Shown one piece after another: positions 1 through 11,703 of a DNA stretch of 64,000 nucleotides. Source of the stretch: Roridomyces roridus (Eukaryota > Basidiomycota > Agaricomycetes > Agaricales > Mycenaceae); the NCBI GenBank assembly GCA_029378245.1, contig JARKIF010000006.1, positions 2,294,001-2,358,000 of the forward strand, written 5' to 3'. Within the stretch, counting starts at the first letter, position 1. Every line of letters begins with the position of its first letter. The position numbers were made by a program, and so were the translations under genes. Below the pieces are notes generated by a model. That model searched no databases. It worked only from the letters and a program-made list of their open reading frames with translations, and was not told the origin of the DNA.

Positions 1-339
1 TTTGCGGGAGCAAAACAGTACGGCTGTCGTGGACGATACAGCTCTCGTCGCTTCCACGGGAACGAAACGACAAGATGCGACCTCCGATGCAAAAGCTGTC
101 CTAGATTAACGTCCTGATAATGCATGGCATTGGGCGCTCAAGGGAGGCGCGGGTCCATGGAAGATGTATTCCGGGAGTCGAATGGGTCGCAAAGTGAAGC
201 TGTTGAAAGCTGTGCATTGGCAAGGAGTCCAAAATAGTATGCAGTATTCAAGGCACAGGCAGGTATATGTATTTTCATAGGCAAGAAGTGCGTATCTGTA
301 GAGTAAAATCGTCCATCTCTTCTTCAAAATTGGCGAACG
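1..339. other. Downstream region of the MADS-box gene, no gene seen
   Basis: This stretch lies 3' of the minus-strand MADS-box gene. Open frames here are short, show no recognisable motif and are mostly antisense to the low-complexity 3' exon of that gene. It probably holds the 3' UTR. I see no gene in it. Confidence 0.5.
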
Positions 340-2020
340 CTAGCCATCTTTATCGTCCGGCGTCTGACTCTCCTCATCTTCCGATTCTGAGCGACTGCGC
401 GACTTGGCGCGTTTGCCCCGCTTGCTTTTCTTTCTGCCGTTGCTTCCACGATCAACGTCGGGAATATCGATATCGCTGCCACCACCAGCACCACCACCGC
501 CGCCTCCACGTTCCCATGAAGTAGCCATCGCTGGCCCGCCATGCGTAGAAAAGGAAGGCAACGGAGGTGGCGGAGGAGGTGGCATCCCTGACAGAAAGTC
601 CAGCCAATTCCCGCTCCCGCTCCCAGGGCCTATGTCAGGTGCATGGGATGATGAAACTTGGTCCGGGTACATGATTGAATGTATGAAATGGTCAATATTC
701 CAGGAGGACGCACCCTGTGTCCCCGGGAAGTGCGTCCCCCCGGCGCCGCCACCACCACCACCGCTCCCGCTGGCGGAGTGGACAGGCCAGTCGAGAGCGA
801 ATGGGTTTGGATTTGGTGGCTGTAACTGCGAGTGTTGAAGGGCGGCCGCTCGTAAAAGTTGGTGGTACATTCCAGGATCATATTGCGGCTGCGAGCGAAA
901 CATTGGTGGCGGATCGTACATCGAGCCAAGGAATGGTGGAGGCGGGGGCGGCAGGCCATACCCACCACCGCCACTCCCGCGGTGCATCAGGGGTGGAAAC
1001 GTGTAGCTTCCAGCGTTGGGGAATGGGAGAGGAAGCGTCAAGTCGCCGTCCTCCTCGGACGATGAGCGACCACGAGAGGAAGGGCCACGAGCTGGAGAGG
1101 CCGTTCGCTGCTTTTTGGAAGGAGGTTGCGCGCTGCTGCCGTTGCTTTTTCCAGTGCGGGCAGAGTGACGATCGTTCGATGTGGGAATTGAAGTAGACGT
1201 GGTTTTGGGAAGCTTTCGAATAGAGATGGGTGGGCTAGGGATGGCCATGGGTGTACTATAGTCCGCCTGAAGAGATTAGTCGATAGTCATGCATCTTGAC
1301 CACCACTCACGTCGTCATCGTCTATCTTCTTGCTACGCTTCGCTGCTATCTTGGGCGGCGGAGCGGGTTCTTCCTCTTCGTCGTCGTCGTCGTCCTCTGC
1401 ATCAGCGGCGTTCTTGGCCTTGTTAGCAGCAGGGTTCGTCGCAGCAAAGTCAGCGAGATTGCGGGCTTCGCGCTCGCCCTCGTACTTAGGAGCACGTCAG
1501 AAACAGCAGGAAAGAGGCGGAAAAAAAGGGCGTACATGGACATGGCGTGCTATCAACTCTCGTATGTCGCCTGAGCAATAGGTATACAGTTTCTGGTGGT
1601 GTCCAGGCCGTTCCTCTAAGACGGGTAAATGCTCTGCTGGAACGATGAAAAGGGGTACACGGACCAAAGACGATGACTGCGACATCGACAGAGCAGAGGA
1701 CACCAAGCTCGTAGGCCTTCTTGAACAGTCCGTTCTTGCGCTGGAGAAAGCATGACCGCGGTTAGAAATGCCAAGCCCAAAAACACAAAAATAACACAAA
1801 ATGCTGTCTGGAACAGTGCAAGAGTGGAAGCCGGCCGTACGGCCGTGGGTTTCAGTTTAGAACTCACCTTAAGAAAAGTAACTGAACGGTTTCGCTCCGC
1901 CTGTGGAATTGGTCAGTTTAGCTGGCAGGAACCTGGCCGCCTAGCCAATGGCATGGCCGGGGACGTAAAAGGGAAATATCTTGCCAAAATGGGTTCAATG
2001 GATATCTTGCGCCTTCCCAT
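340..2020 (-). CDS. rlm1: MADS-box transcription factor, MEF2/Rlm1 type
   Basis: Six exons on the minus strand join in frame: 2020-1985, 1900-1868, 1740-1665, 1615-1536, 1484-1311, 1266-340, giving about 441 residues. The start reads [12 protein letters not shown], followed by [30 protein letters not shown] and [11 protein letters not shown], the MADS box plus MEF2-type extension. An acidic tract (D5E4) and a long Pro/Gly/Ser-rich tail with a basic C-terminal patch follow. MADS proteins of this type bind A/T-rich CArG-like DNA as dimers in the nucleus; the yeast relative Rlm1 is a cell-wall-integrity MAP kinase target. Oddities: the 36-nt first exon ends at a GC donor (gcaaga) inside the MADS box, and the box is split over four exons. 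The family call is firm; orthology to Rlm1 is inference. Confidence 0.93.
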
Positions 2021-3136
2021 CAGTGGTCCTGGTTGAGTGTATGTCGCGGAGGGGATGGGCGGGCAGAGGAGGAGTACAAGATGTGGCCTGTAAGCCGTGG
2101 GATTTCGGCCGGCCATCACATCCCTTGTTCTCCGCCGCTGTCATCCTCCGCAGCAGTTCCCATCTCCGCCAGCGAATCTCATCAAGTGACGCACGAAATG
2201 GTGTCAGATGCTTGCTCGGGAGTGGTTATCGAAGTTTCGAACCTTCAACTGAGCGCTGAGCAACGACTGGCAAGAGGAACTCAAAGGAGGTCAAAAACAC
2301 GGATCATCGCGCAGTCAACAAAAAAAACTCAGCGATGCGCCGAACTCTATTTCAATTCAAGGGCCGCAGCTGGAGGCATATTTCACAGAAAATCTAATCC
2401 TCTCGGGACATTTGGCGTCATGGGACTCTGCTGCCTGTTCAACGTCACAACTGGCTGCTCCTGTCCTCCAGTTCGGGGTGAAATATGACGTCGACCCCAC
2501 ACTGGTCCGTTCTACTCACATCGGCTCTGAAAGGCCTGCCGTCGGGACGGCTGTCTGTCGCAGTGCTGAATTTCTTGCCCCAGTAGGGAGACGGAGAGTA
2601 GCCGTCGGAGCATGCGGAGAGAACGGGCAATATGCGATCTCGAGTGCTCCTTGATTCTCGACATGTCCCTGCCGCTGGCTGCCGAACGTTTACCGAAAGG
2701 TCTGTGCATTCTTGACTGACGACCGAAAGATATTTGCGACCGAAATGACGACTGCACTTACTCCCAATCTGTCTCCAATTCATTGTTGCCGCGGTACTCG
2801 TACTCGCTGGACTGGCTGCTGACCCGGGATTCTCGGTCTACGTGCCTGACATGAAACCGAGAACGGAGATGTCTTCGCGAGAAGTTCGCACATACAGACA
2901 CGGGAGGCAGCCCAACTGAACTGCGGACTGATGAGAAGAACATGAACCCGGCGTCGATCACCAGAACCTTGTACGGTAAGAACCTAAAATAAATTCCCTG
3001 CGCGAGTAATGCTACCGTGTTCCACTAACCGATGACGAGACTTGGCTAGGAAGTGGCCACCACAACGCCTTTGCCGGAGGTTTCCCAAGCGCGCACACAC
3101 AGGCTATCAGCCGGATAATTCTATGCATTATTTCGT
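2021..3136. other. Intergenic region between HIS5 and the MADS-box gene
   Basis: About 1.1 kb between the MADS-box start and the HIS5 stop, both genes being on the minus strand. It should contain the MADS-box promoter and 5' UTR. Several short frames exist on both strands, but none has a recognisable domain or convincing splice-joined continuation. I see no gene. Confidence 0.5.
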
Positions 3137-4462
3137 CTAAATCACAGACAGGACCTCTCTAATCTTGACCACCGCTGTCCTATTTTCCTCCTCAGATCCC
3201 ACTGTGACTCTCAAACACCCCTCACACCCAGGCTCGCTCCCACGATACCTCACCACCACTCCGTTCTCCTCTGCAAGCAATCGGTACAGTCGCTGCGCAC
3301 GCGCATTATCCGGTTTTCCGGGATCCGAATTCAAGATGGGAACGACGAGGAAATTGGCGTCGTTGCCACCAATGACACGACCCACGCCCAGGGAGGCCAG
3401 CGCAGCGAGTTCCTTAGCAAGGCTTGCTCGCTGTTCGATCAGTGTTGCAATTTTTTGGCGCATGGTAGCCACCGCATCTGGGGCAAGTGAAGAGAGCGCG
3501 ATGTGCGCCGTCGGCGTTGAGATATTGTACGGTGCTTTTGTATTCGTGAGCACTTGTATGAGCGGCGGTCGTGCGAGGGCAATCCCCAGTCTGAGTGCGG
3601 TTGAGTTCAGAAATTTCGTTGGCCAAGAAACTGCCTACCGAACACCAGCGAGGCCGAAACTTTTACTCAGAGTCTGCATCACGACGAGATTGCCATATTC
3701 CTCGATGAGGGAAGCGGCACTGGCGTTTTCAGAGGCAAAGTCAATGTAGGCTTCATCCACGACTACGATACCCTTGAAGTTCTCGTAGTCGAGCAGCTGG
3801 CGGATGGAGCTCAATGGTATAAGCGTTCCTGTCGGATTCCCTGGAGAGCACACAAATATTAATTTTATATTGGGGTCGGCGACCACGGCTTTTTTTATCT
3901 GTCCAATTTATCGTTCATGTCAATAGGGATGTACGCAATTTCTCACCTCAGCTATACGGAGACTGAAACGCCCGTTATCCCCTCCCTCACCAGCCTCGCC
4001 GGTCAACTCGAGAGGGCACTTGACCACGGCAACATCGTTGATTTGCGCACACACGGCATACATGCCATATGTTGGCGGCGTGGTCAATATCTTGTCCTTC
4101 CCAGGAGCGACGCACACCCTCATGAGAAGATCGATAATTTCGTCCGAGCCCACACCGAGGAAGACATGGTCCACGCCTGGCAGGCCCCGGAAAGCTGCGA
4201 CGCGTTCCTTGATGGCATTTTGTGCTGGATCGGGATAGCGGTGAAGATCGAGGTCGAGGACGGACGAATCCTCGTTTGGTGAGCGCGTTATAGAGTGTCC
4301 GAGCGCGTTTTCGTTCGCGTCGAGCAGGATGCCTTCTTGGTAGTCGTCCCGAGCGCATCGATACGGATGGAGGGCAAGGATGTTGGGACGGATGACTTGA
4401 ACGACGTCAAAGTGCGCAGGTCCCACCGTAGGCACTGAGTCTGCCAGTCCAAGAATCGACAT
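3137..4462 (-). CDS. HIS5: Histidinol-phosphate aminotransferase
   Basis: Three exons (4462-3947, 3898-3639, 3590-3137) give 409 residues, the usual size for this family. The enzyme is PLP-dependent and transfers an amino group from glutamate to imidazole-acetol phosphate in histidine biosynthesis. Visible motifs: LLDANENALG near the N-terminus (substrate region), VFLGVGSDEIIDLLMRV, FVCSPGNPTG, VVVDEAYIDF and TLSKSFGLAGVRLG, in which the Lys near residue 251 is the PLP Schiff-base lysine. The C-terminus has VVRYRGSEPGCEGCLRVTVG, matching the conserved phosphate-binding Arg region. Both introns are about 48-49 bp and GT-AG. The start is the ATG at 4462; frames upstream of it are not conserved-looking. 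It stands in tandem with the peroxidase gene, about 270 bp upstream of it on the same strand. Confidence 0.95.
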
Positions 4463-4732
4463 GCTGGAGGGAGCAGGAGAGTTCGAGTCAGGAAGATGAT
4501 AAGGGAGGCCGAAAAGGCCGATAAATGACTTCGGACCGGATATGCGGAAGCTCCGAATCAGACGGACTTGATGGTTACCACGGTTGGATTCAGGAAGTTC
4601 AAAATGGCTGATAGTCAGTTGAAAGGGCTTGTTGCTCAAGCCATGTGCAAGTAACTGAAAGATGCAGCCCATTAAATGTATGTATTCTACCGTACCAAAT
4701 TACCCATTAAATTAGCTCCATTCAATTGTTCT

Positions 4733-6744
4733 CTAAACAGAAAGAGTGGTGTTGATGGCCGACAAGGAAGGCGCGAAGAAATACTCGCCGCCGCGAGAGA
4801 CGATGAAGTCTGTTATCATCAATTATAGGGAAGAAGATGAAAGGGAAAGGACTTGCCGATAGGGAGTGTCAAGCTTTTGGTAGAATTGGTAGGGTCGAGG
4901 CCAGTCACGACACGGGGAGCACCTGCATCAGCACCAACGATCGGGTCGTAGCCTTCACCGGTGTGGACGAAGCTGCAGCAGGGGTGAGTTTCGTGAAACG
5001 TTGAATTCTGGGAGGACAGACTTGGGTTTGTTGGCCCAGATTTGCTGCAGGAATTGGAAACCGTTGGCGAGGTTCGACTGGTAGGCGACTGAAAATCAAT
5101 TTTAGGCTTCGAAAACAACAAGCAGAGTTTGAGCCAACCAAAAGCAAGACCACGTTCCGTCGTGGTCGTGTTGGACGCGGCCTCCTGGTCGCTGACTGAG
5201 AAGGAAAAATCGGTCGCTGTTCAACATGTGAAAGAGAATGCATGCCTTCAGGTCCATAAGGGATACCCGCACGAATGATATGGTGGATCGCGTCTTCTGG
5301 AGTTCCGAGATCGGCACGGGGACGAGTCTTGCGGATATGTGCGGCAAAGGGACAGCTACAGGTGTATCTTCAGATTTTTGTTTATACAGATTCAGAATTG
5401 CAACGCACAAGGTCTGGTTGGTTGCGAGATTGACACCGTCATGTTCAAACGTAAAATTGTTGTTCCTGGTTGGATCTGCACCGAGGACAGGGTCATCAAA
5501 AACGGGGGAAAGATCGACCGGCGCCCCCTGGAAAAGAATCAAGACGAGGAACTTGCGAGCAGAAAAATAACCTACACTCTTCCACCGACCCATCATGCGA
5601 GCGCCGAGGAGATCAGAGCCTTGCTGAGGTGTCAGGCCGTCCATGACGATCGGATTGTCGGTAAGAAACTTGTTGAATTCGGGAACAAGCTGTGAGAGCT
5701 GGCGGAAAGCAAGGAAAGAGCCATCTTGAGCCCACGCAGGTCGGGTACCTGTATCTCCGCTCTCGCCCAACAAAATTGTACCGGCGGCAACCGGGGCTTG
5801 ACCGGGCAATGGGGTCGCAATGAAACCTTCAACGGCCGGGTTCGAGATTCCGTCCTGAGCAGAGTCAAATTATTGGGTTGAAGGAAGGACAGAAAAAATC
5901 GCAAACCAGGAAACCAAAAGCTATCCACGATGTATCAGTAAACACGCTAAACTGGCTGCCAAAAAATACGGACGTTCATGACCGGCTTCAGATCCTGGGC
6001 GAACCGCTCCCGCAAGAGTGTAGAGCTTTGTGATACTGCTTCCCAAAGCTGATTCAACACTGGCCACAGCGGCGTCGATGTTCGCGACAGTGTCGGAAGC
6101 AAAGAGCATGACACCGTGAATGTTAGTCCCAGCAAATTGCGGGACCCAGTTAGTCGATCCGGGGTCACCGAGCGCGGTCAGGGCTGCAAATTGGCCACCA
6201 GCAAAGTCGGCGTCGCCGAGAGAGTCGGTGATGCCTAGGGCGGAGAGGCCAGTAGCGCTGAAAGCAATGTTCAGCATCGTTGTAGGCTGCGTGGACACTT
6301 GAAGGAGTTGAGTCGTCGTAGTAATGAGAGGAAGAATATCCGAGGCCAGTTTGGGTTTGAATGCTGCGGCATCGGCAATGCTGAAGAAGTAGAACAGCTC
6401 TTGGTTCTTCTTCATCCCGATTCTACGACGGTATTGGCTCAGAAATAGATGAAGATGAAAGATGCGCACAGAATGTCGCCCTGGATGTTGTCGAGATTGA
6501 GACCCGCAGCTGCAGCGGCAGCTGTGGCTTCTTGGATCGTCGGGAGCGCAGGTTGAGCAGCAGGACCTGGTTGAAAAAAATTATCAGCATCTGACTTGAC
6601 GACCACAGGGAACTTACTGATCAGTAGGGACTTTGTGCGGCGGGGTTGAAGGAGATGCGAAGTCGAATCTTGGCGAACAGTCAATGCCGAAGCAAAGCCA
6701 GCCAGGAGTAAGAATGCAGGGATAGTATTTGCCGTGAGCTTCAT
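4733..6744 (-). CDS. DyP-type (dye-decolorizing) heme peroxidase, secreted
   Basis: Eleven exons close in frame to 503 residues: 6744-6618, 6566-6470, 6422-5974, 5920-5907, 5854-5576, 5527-5409, 5355-5246, 5195-5139, 5088-5022, 4972-4857, 4809-4733. The N-terminus (MKLTANTIPAFLLLAGFASA) is a signal peptide. Family hallmarks: NIQGDI, the GFLDGIS motif near residue 230 with the catalytic Asp, GARMMGRWKS, CPFAAHIRKT with the likely proximal heme His at about 368, IIRAGIPYG with the distal Arg at about 390, and a C-terminal FIVSRGGEYFFAPSLSAIN. Such enzymes oxidise dyes and lignin-like phenolics using peroxide outside the cell. Oddities: exon 4 is only 14 nt yet encodes the GFL of the active-site motif, and two introns use GC donors (5245 gcatgc, 4856 gcaagt). 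Exon ends are inferred from frame and family match. Confidence 0.93.
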
Positions 6745-6800
6745 CTCTGCTGAAGGAGAGTAAGGAAAGTACAGTGAGGATTTCCTGAAGTTGAACCTAG

Positions 6801-6808
6801 CTTTTATA
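6801..6808 (-). promoter_or_regulatory. TATA box of the DyP peroxidase gene
   Basis: The minus strand reads TATAAAAG about 57-64 nt upstream of the peroxidase ATG at 6744, a usual distance for a short 5' UTR in a fungal secreted-enzyme gene. Confidence 0.5.
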
Positions 6809-7731
6809 ATGTTTTCCGCCAATATCTCCTTGATTTATATCATGACGAACGGGAAAAGAAAGTGTTTTGACCTTAAAATAAGGTCGTGTCCGAGACAGCG
6901 CAGTCTCAATGCAGAACCAAGCGCCATCCCCGAGCAGACATGATATTATTTTTACTGCACCATTTCGCAAAGCAGACGCCTGAGAGGGGCGGAAAGGGAC
7001 GTGAACCATCGCATCAGATGCCGGGTGGTCTATTGCACCTATTGCATGGGTCGAGACCGAGGGATTGATCATTGAAGACTGGAGAACTGGACCGCCCTCT
7101 CAGAGAATTGTGTGAATACCGGGATACTGATCTGTGATTGGCCGTGTCCCTGAAAATCGCGTTAGCTATGTCAGTGTGTTATGTGTCGGTAACTCATACG
7201 GCGGACAAAGGCCGCCAAAAGGACGTGCCTTTAACGAAGCTCGAATTCCTTTGTCGGACAAAGGGGAAAGGCGTTCGTTGAGGGCACCCCAAGTGGACAG
7301 ACTTTTATTCACCTGAAAGCAATTCTCCGCCTGCACCTGCGGGTGATTGCACTTCTGGCGAAAGTACACAATGGACCCATCGAGCCGGAAGATCGGTCCG
7401 AGGCTCTGCAGGTCAGATAGAAATCCCAAACGTTGTCAGCATTGAGCATAAATTTAAAGAGAGATCCGTTGCAGCGCAGGAGCGCGCTCGGGCGAAGAGT
7501 CGGCGGTGATGCAAGCAGACGGTCATGAACACCGATTCAGGCGTGCCAGCCGGACAGAATGTAAAAAAAGGAGCCCAAAGCGAGTCATGTTTTCTTTGAA
7601 ACCGGACGAAGCGGAGAGGATTGCGAACGGCGTACAGAAAATATACCTACCGACAAGGGAGTGTACCTGGAGAGATGGTTGAGCAGCGGATAAGCACCAA
7701 AAGCGTAAGTACCTACGCGATACGACCGCCC
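6809..7731. other. Intergenic region upstream of the DyP gene, contains an inverted repeat
   Basis: About 0.9 kb between the peroxidase promoter and the stop of the anchored secreted protein gene, both on the minus strand. No gene is supported. The only clear structure is the imperfect palindrome at 7225-7287, listed separately. Confidence 0.5.
7225..7287. repeat. Imperfect inverted repeat, 31-nt arms
   Basis: Left arm 7225-7255 and right arm 7257-7287 match at about 21 of 31 positions when the right arm is reverse-complemented. The inner 8 bp (CCTTTGTC/GACAAAGG, 1-nt spacer, 7248-7264) are perfect. GGACAAAGG also occurs at 7203-7211, next to a 5-bp GGCGG/CCGCC hairpin at 7200-7216. It could be a MITE remnant or a regulatory hairpin; no target-site duplication was identified. 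Confidence 0.55.
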
Positions 7732-8535
7732 TCAAAGGTGAACCAGAAGCCAAGCAGATGCGATTCCAACAAGAATCGATGGTAATATGGCGACGAAGCC
7801 GCCCACTGCGCCGCTGGAGCCAGTGGTTGCGCTGGGACTCGCGGGACTGGACCCAGTTGCGCTCGTCGAACCACTAGCAGATCCGTTGGGACTCGAAGAT
7901 GTGTCTTCGTCCGGAGTGGTAACACTAAAGAAACGGAGTGTTGAGTCTTGGAATCCAAAAAATAAGACAGAGATGCCCACATGAAATTGTCCAGCCAGAA
8001 GAAAAAGGTATTGTCGTTACCGAGCGTGGTATTACGATCCGGAGAAAGGCCTTTGATGGAGAGACTAATGTTGTGCTCCACGGTTGCGTCCAGGTTTGTT
8101 TGCGCGAAGAGGGTGTAGCACAGAAGGGCTCCCCCAGCAGTGTTGCGAACGCCGTCAACGTCTGTCGCGACACCGTCCAGGGTGACCGTATAAGTGTTGC
8201 TGATGCCATCCAGGAGCGCGTTCATGTAAATGGCGGACCCTGTCATCGGTTAGAGCCTCGACGGGAATGAAATCTGTGAGCGAACCTTTGAACTGCATTG
8301 ATAAGGTGCCAGTCTGTTCCTGGAGAATGTGCGCTCCCGATGTACAATTCTGGGGTCCATTGGAAAAGCACCCAGGCTGGCTAAGAATCTGACCCGAAGA
8401 GCTTAGTTCGCAAGGCGTTGAATGCCCTCCAGAACCAGTGTATTGAATCACAGGGTCAGTGTCGTCGATCGTGACATTGTGGTCAGCAAGGACGGCGAGT
8501 GGAACGAATGTGAGTACAAGCGGATAAAAGCGCAT
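7732..8535 (-). CDS. Secreted protein with C-terminal GPI/membrane anchor, function unknown
   Basis: Three exons (8535-8286, 8239-7981, 7924-7732) give 233 residues. It starts with a signal peptide (MRFYPLVLTFVPLAVLA) followed by DHNVTIDDTDPVIQYTG, a sequence start seen in many Agaricomycete cell-surface proteins. Several potential N-glycosylation sites and a few Cys follow. Then comes a Ser/Thr/Gly/Ala-rich stretch and a C-terminal hydrophobic segment (about residues 210-233) that could be a GPI-anchor signal or a single membrane span. No catalytic motif is visible. The start codon is only 98 bp from that of the divergent F-box gene, so the two may share a promoter. The gene model is good; the function is not known to me. 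Confidence 0.78.
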
Positions 8536-8633
8536 TGTGTAGCGAGCGACGTGGTGGAAGGAGTGAACTTCAAAGGGCGTGTTGAATGTTGACAAGAGAG
8601 AGGGAGAACGTGTGAAAAACGATCGACAAGCTG

Positions 8634-9871
8634 ATGTCCAAACCTGGCAACACGCCGGTCGTGCTTCCCCCAGAGCTCTGCGACAGCATCATAGCGCAAG
8701 CCGGCGAGGATATTCACGCACTCGCAAACTGTTGCCTTGTCTGCCGCTCCTGGCTGCCGACCAGTAGGCACCGTATCTTTCAAGGAAATCCCGTTTTTCT
8801 ACGACCCGGCAACATCCAGACTTTCATCCAGCTCATCACCCATCCTTTATCCACACTTCATCCCTACATCCAGTCCATTGAGCTCCTCAGCTTGAACTCT
8901 CCCGAAGGTTCCTTTGACTCGCAATGGTTGGACCCGCCGGTCATCAACCATCTCACGAGTTTGCCAGCCGTCACCCAGATCCTCATCGAAAATATTCACT
9001 GGGGGCGTATGAACCCCGAAACCAAATCCGCTCTTCTCAGCGGCTTCGGCGCCCTCACCCACCTTGAGCTCTGGGCTGCCAAGTTCGACTCGGTGTCCGA
9101 CCTCCTGCAGCTCGTCTGCTCCAAACCGCTCCTTCAAGTCCTGAGCTTTGATAATCTCGGATGGGAAGACCCCAATTTCGACATTCCAAAAGAGCCTTCC
9201 GACTCTGTTTCGGACACGCTCCACAGTTTGCGGCTCAGTAACTGTTACAAGCGGGACATCCTGGATTGGCTTGCGAGCCATGGTTCAGTCCCGCCGATAC
9301 ATCACCTTCACCTGGGATCAGTGTTTCCGGAGGATACCCATTCGATTGGCCGGTTTCTTCATATCCTGGGGTCCCATCTGCAGACTCTTCAATTGGAGTT
9401 TTCGTCTCTGGACGCCGGAGGTGATGCAGGTATTTTACCAACTTGATTTTCACGACATTATATTGAATTTATCCAGAGGATTTCTGCTCTCGAGTGGACC
9501 TGGCGTACAACACTGCCCTCCATACCATCATCCTCGACAAATTCATCAACTACTCCGTCTACCAATTCAGCAGCGCAATAGCATGGATCCCAGAGCTCGT
9601 ATCTCAGATCGCGAATCTCAAAGAGGTTTCCTTCGGCATCGCGATTCGTGATGTGGAAGAACTCTTTCCAGAGGATGATCCTATCGACTGGACTGCACTC
9701 GACAATACATTTTGCCACCCGCGCTTTCCCCACCTACGTGCGCTGAGGTTTTGGGTGTCGGGCAATGTGGAGCTGGACGAGGCTGCTGGAGCCATTGCGT
9801 CGAATCTACCGCGCAGCAATAGGAGGAGGATGTTGCGGTTCCATCGCGGGATGCCTCGATTGGTGCAATAA
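8634..9871 (+). CDS. F-box/LRR-like protein
   Basis: Two exons (8634-9429, 9477-9871) give 396 residues. The N-terminus (about residues 10-45) has an F-box-like pattern: LPPELCDSIIAQ, then CCLVCRSWLPTSR. The rest alternates hydrophobic and short polar segments (TLHSLRLSNC, PPIHHLHLGS, HLQTLQLEF), typical of degenerate leucine-rich repeats in basidiomycete F-box proteins. Such proteins bind Skp1 and recruit targets for ubiquitination by SCF ligases; the target is unknown. The single 47-bp intron is GT-AG. The gene ends 16 bp from the convergent GH5 stop. An Ala-Gly run and a basic tail (RRRMLRF) end the protein. Confidence 0.8.
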
Positions 9872-9887
9872 ATAAGTACATCATTAT

Positions 9888-11673
9888 CTATTGGCCAGTC
9901 GATCCCTTCTGCGCGCCGGCGACCGGGGCCATACAATTTTCCACCAGCGGCGTGTCGGTCCAAACTCCACTGTTGTCCACCGGCAATTCCGACAAGACGT
10001 ATCCCGTGTAAAAATTGCCAGCAGCCTGCGCCCAAAAGTCAACAGTAAGTCCACAATTTTGAACAAGAACTGACCCAACCGACGTATCCGAGGAAGACAT
10101 CGCTGTTCTGCGCTTGGTAGGCTATTTGTTGGCACATGTAGGTGTAGCACGTCGGGTCGTTGTATCCGCCGCCTGTTTCGGTGTTGAACGCCTGGCGACC
10201 GTGGCAGCGGAGCCATTGTGCGAGTGGTGCCCAGGCGTTGTCGATGTTGTTCGTGACACATTCGCTATGGGTACCCGAGTTATCCTCGTCAAGGTATTTG
10301 TGTACATCGAAAACGAGGCCCGTGATGCTCCCGTCTGGGTTGACTACTTTGCTCAGAGCTAGAAAAATGTCAGTTCGTTTGTGATTTTGCAAAGAAAAGA
10401 CTAGGTACCATCGGCAGAACCGTTGGAAATAAAAGTCTCTGCGGAGGTCCAGTCGTTGCCGGGTAGGAGAATAATTTGGGATGTTGCTCTGTCGAATTTT
10501 AAAAAGAGGGAACAGGGGAACGAGAATGGAGTACCCGGCATTCCTAATGGCGGTCACGGCGGCTTGGACGGAGCCAGCCCAGAGATTGATGTCTGCGAGT
10601 ATCGGTACTCAAGTCTTGTACAAACAAGGGCGCTTACCTGGAATATCGTGCGGCTCGTTCATCCTGCAAATGCAAGTTATTTTAATAGAGGATGAGGCGG
10701 GTTACTTACACCCCAAAGATGACTCTCGGCTCGTCCTTGTACATCGTAGCAATGGCACCCCAAGTCGCAGCAAATTGCTCGTTAGTTGGTCCGCCCTGGC
10801 CAATAATCTGTTCAAGTCACAATGAGCCAACGATTTTCTATGTGAAACTGTATATCGCACCGAACCATTCCATCTCGCATAGTTGTGAATATCAGCGATA
10901 CAGTACGCGCCGGTGCCCAGACAGGCCTGAACGAGAGCATCATAGACCACCATATTGTCGGGATCAATGGGGGCACCCAGAACATTGTTAGTCAAGAATT
11001 GCCAACCGACTGGGAGACGGAACGTGTTGAACCCGTCGTCATTGACAAAATGGGTCATTTGACCCAGTCCGTCAGCACCAAAGTACTGGGTCAAAGGCGG
11101 GTAAGCTGCGCTGGCGGTACAACTTCCATCGCTGTTGCAACCAAAATCGAACCCTGCAATGTTCACGCCGCTGGGAGAATGTCAGAGGATGTACAGAGAT
11201 TCGTTGAGGAATTTACGTGAATTTCAGGGTCCCCGAGCCTGGTGCCGGCGAGTTGGGCGCACAACTGCCTGATGGACCGACAGCCGTGGTCGTGGTTGTT
11301 GCTGTTTTGGTCGGCGAACTTGTAGTAGTGGTAGGCGTCGTGGTTGTGCTATGCGACGTCGACGTAGAGGTTGTCGTGGATGAAGTAGTAGTAGAGGATG
11401 AAGCCGTTCCGGGAAGGCATTGTGAGTAGACTAAACATGAGCCAAGATCCAATCATTCCGGAATTGTACTCACATGGGTTGACGAATGTACAAACCGAAT
11501 CAGTGCATGTCGTAGCACCAGTCCATCCCTCCCCTCCACCTATTAAATAAGTGTCAGAGTCGTATGCATGCTCCTGAAACAAACTTGCACTGGGAGAAGA
11601 CGGCTCCTTGGCCGTGGACAGAAACGACGGAGAGGGCAAGCAAGACGAGAGGGTACAGCGTCCGGTGGGCCAT
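9888..11673 (-). CDS. CBM1-GH5 endo-beta-1,4-glucanase, secreted
   Basis: Ten exons (11673-11589, 11539-11474, 11430-11217, 11170-10861, 10807-10710, 10663-10638, 10592-10535, 10488-10409, 10358-10075, 10025-9888) give 452 residues. Order: signal peptide (MAHRTLYPLVLLALSVVSVHG); a fungal CBM1 cellulose-binding module (SQCGGEGWTGATTC ... NPFYSQCLPG); a Thr/Ser linker; a GH5 domain beginning GVNIAGFDFG. The acid/base Glu is in VMNEPHDIPD (about E261) and the nucleophile Glu in FNTETGGGYN (about E373). RLPVGW, DIHNYARWNG and GYVGWAAGNF are further family marks. It should cut internal beta-1,4 bonds in cellulose. The first intron uses a GC donor that splits the first CBM1 Cys codon. A TATA-like element lies about 35 nt upstream of the ATG. 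Confidence 0.94.
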
Positions 11674-11703
11674 GTCTTTACGAAACTCGTATGTCCTTGT
11701 GGC

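Noticed and set aside
630..1196. Plus-strand frames opposite the MADS-box last exon
   Set aside because: Shadows of a low-complexity Pro/Gly/Ser coding exon; no start context, signal or domain.
1372..1395. CGT/CTT-rich microsatellite
   Set aside because: On the minus strand it is the in-frame acidic D/E tract of the MADS-box protein.
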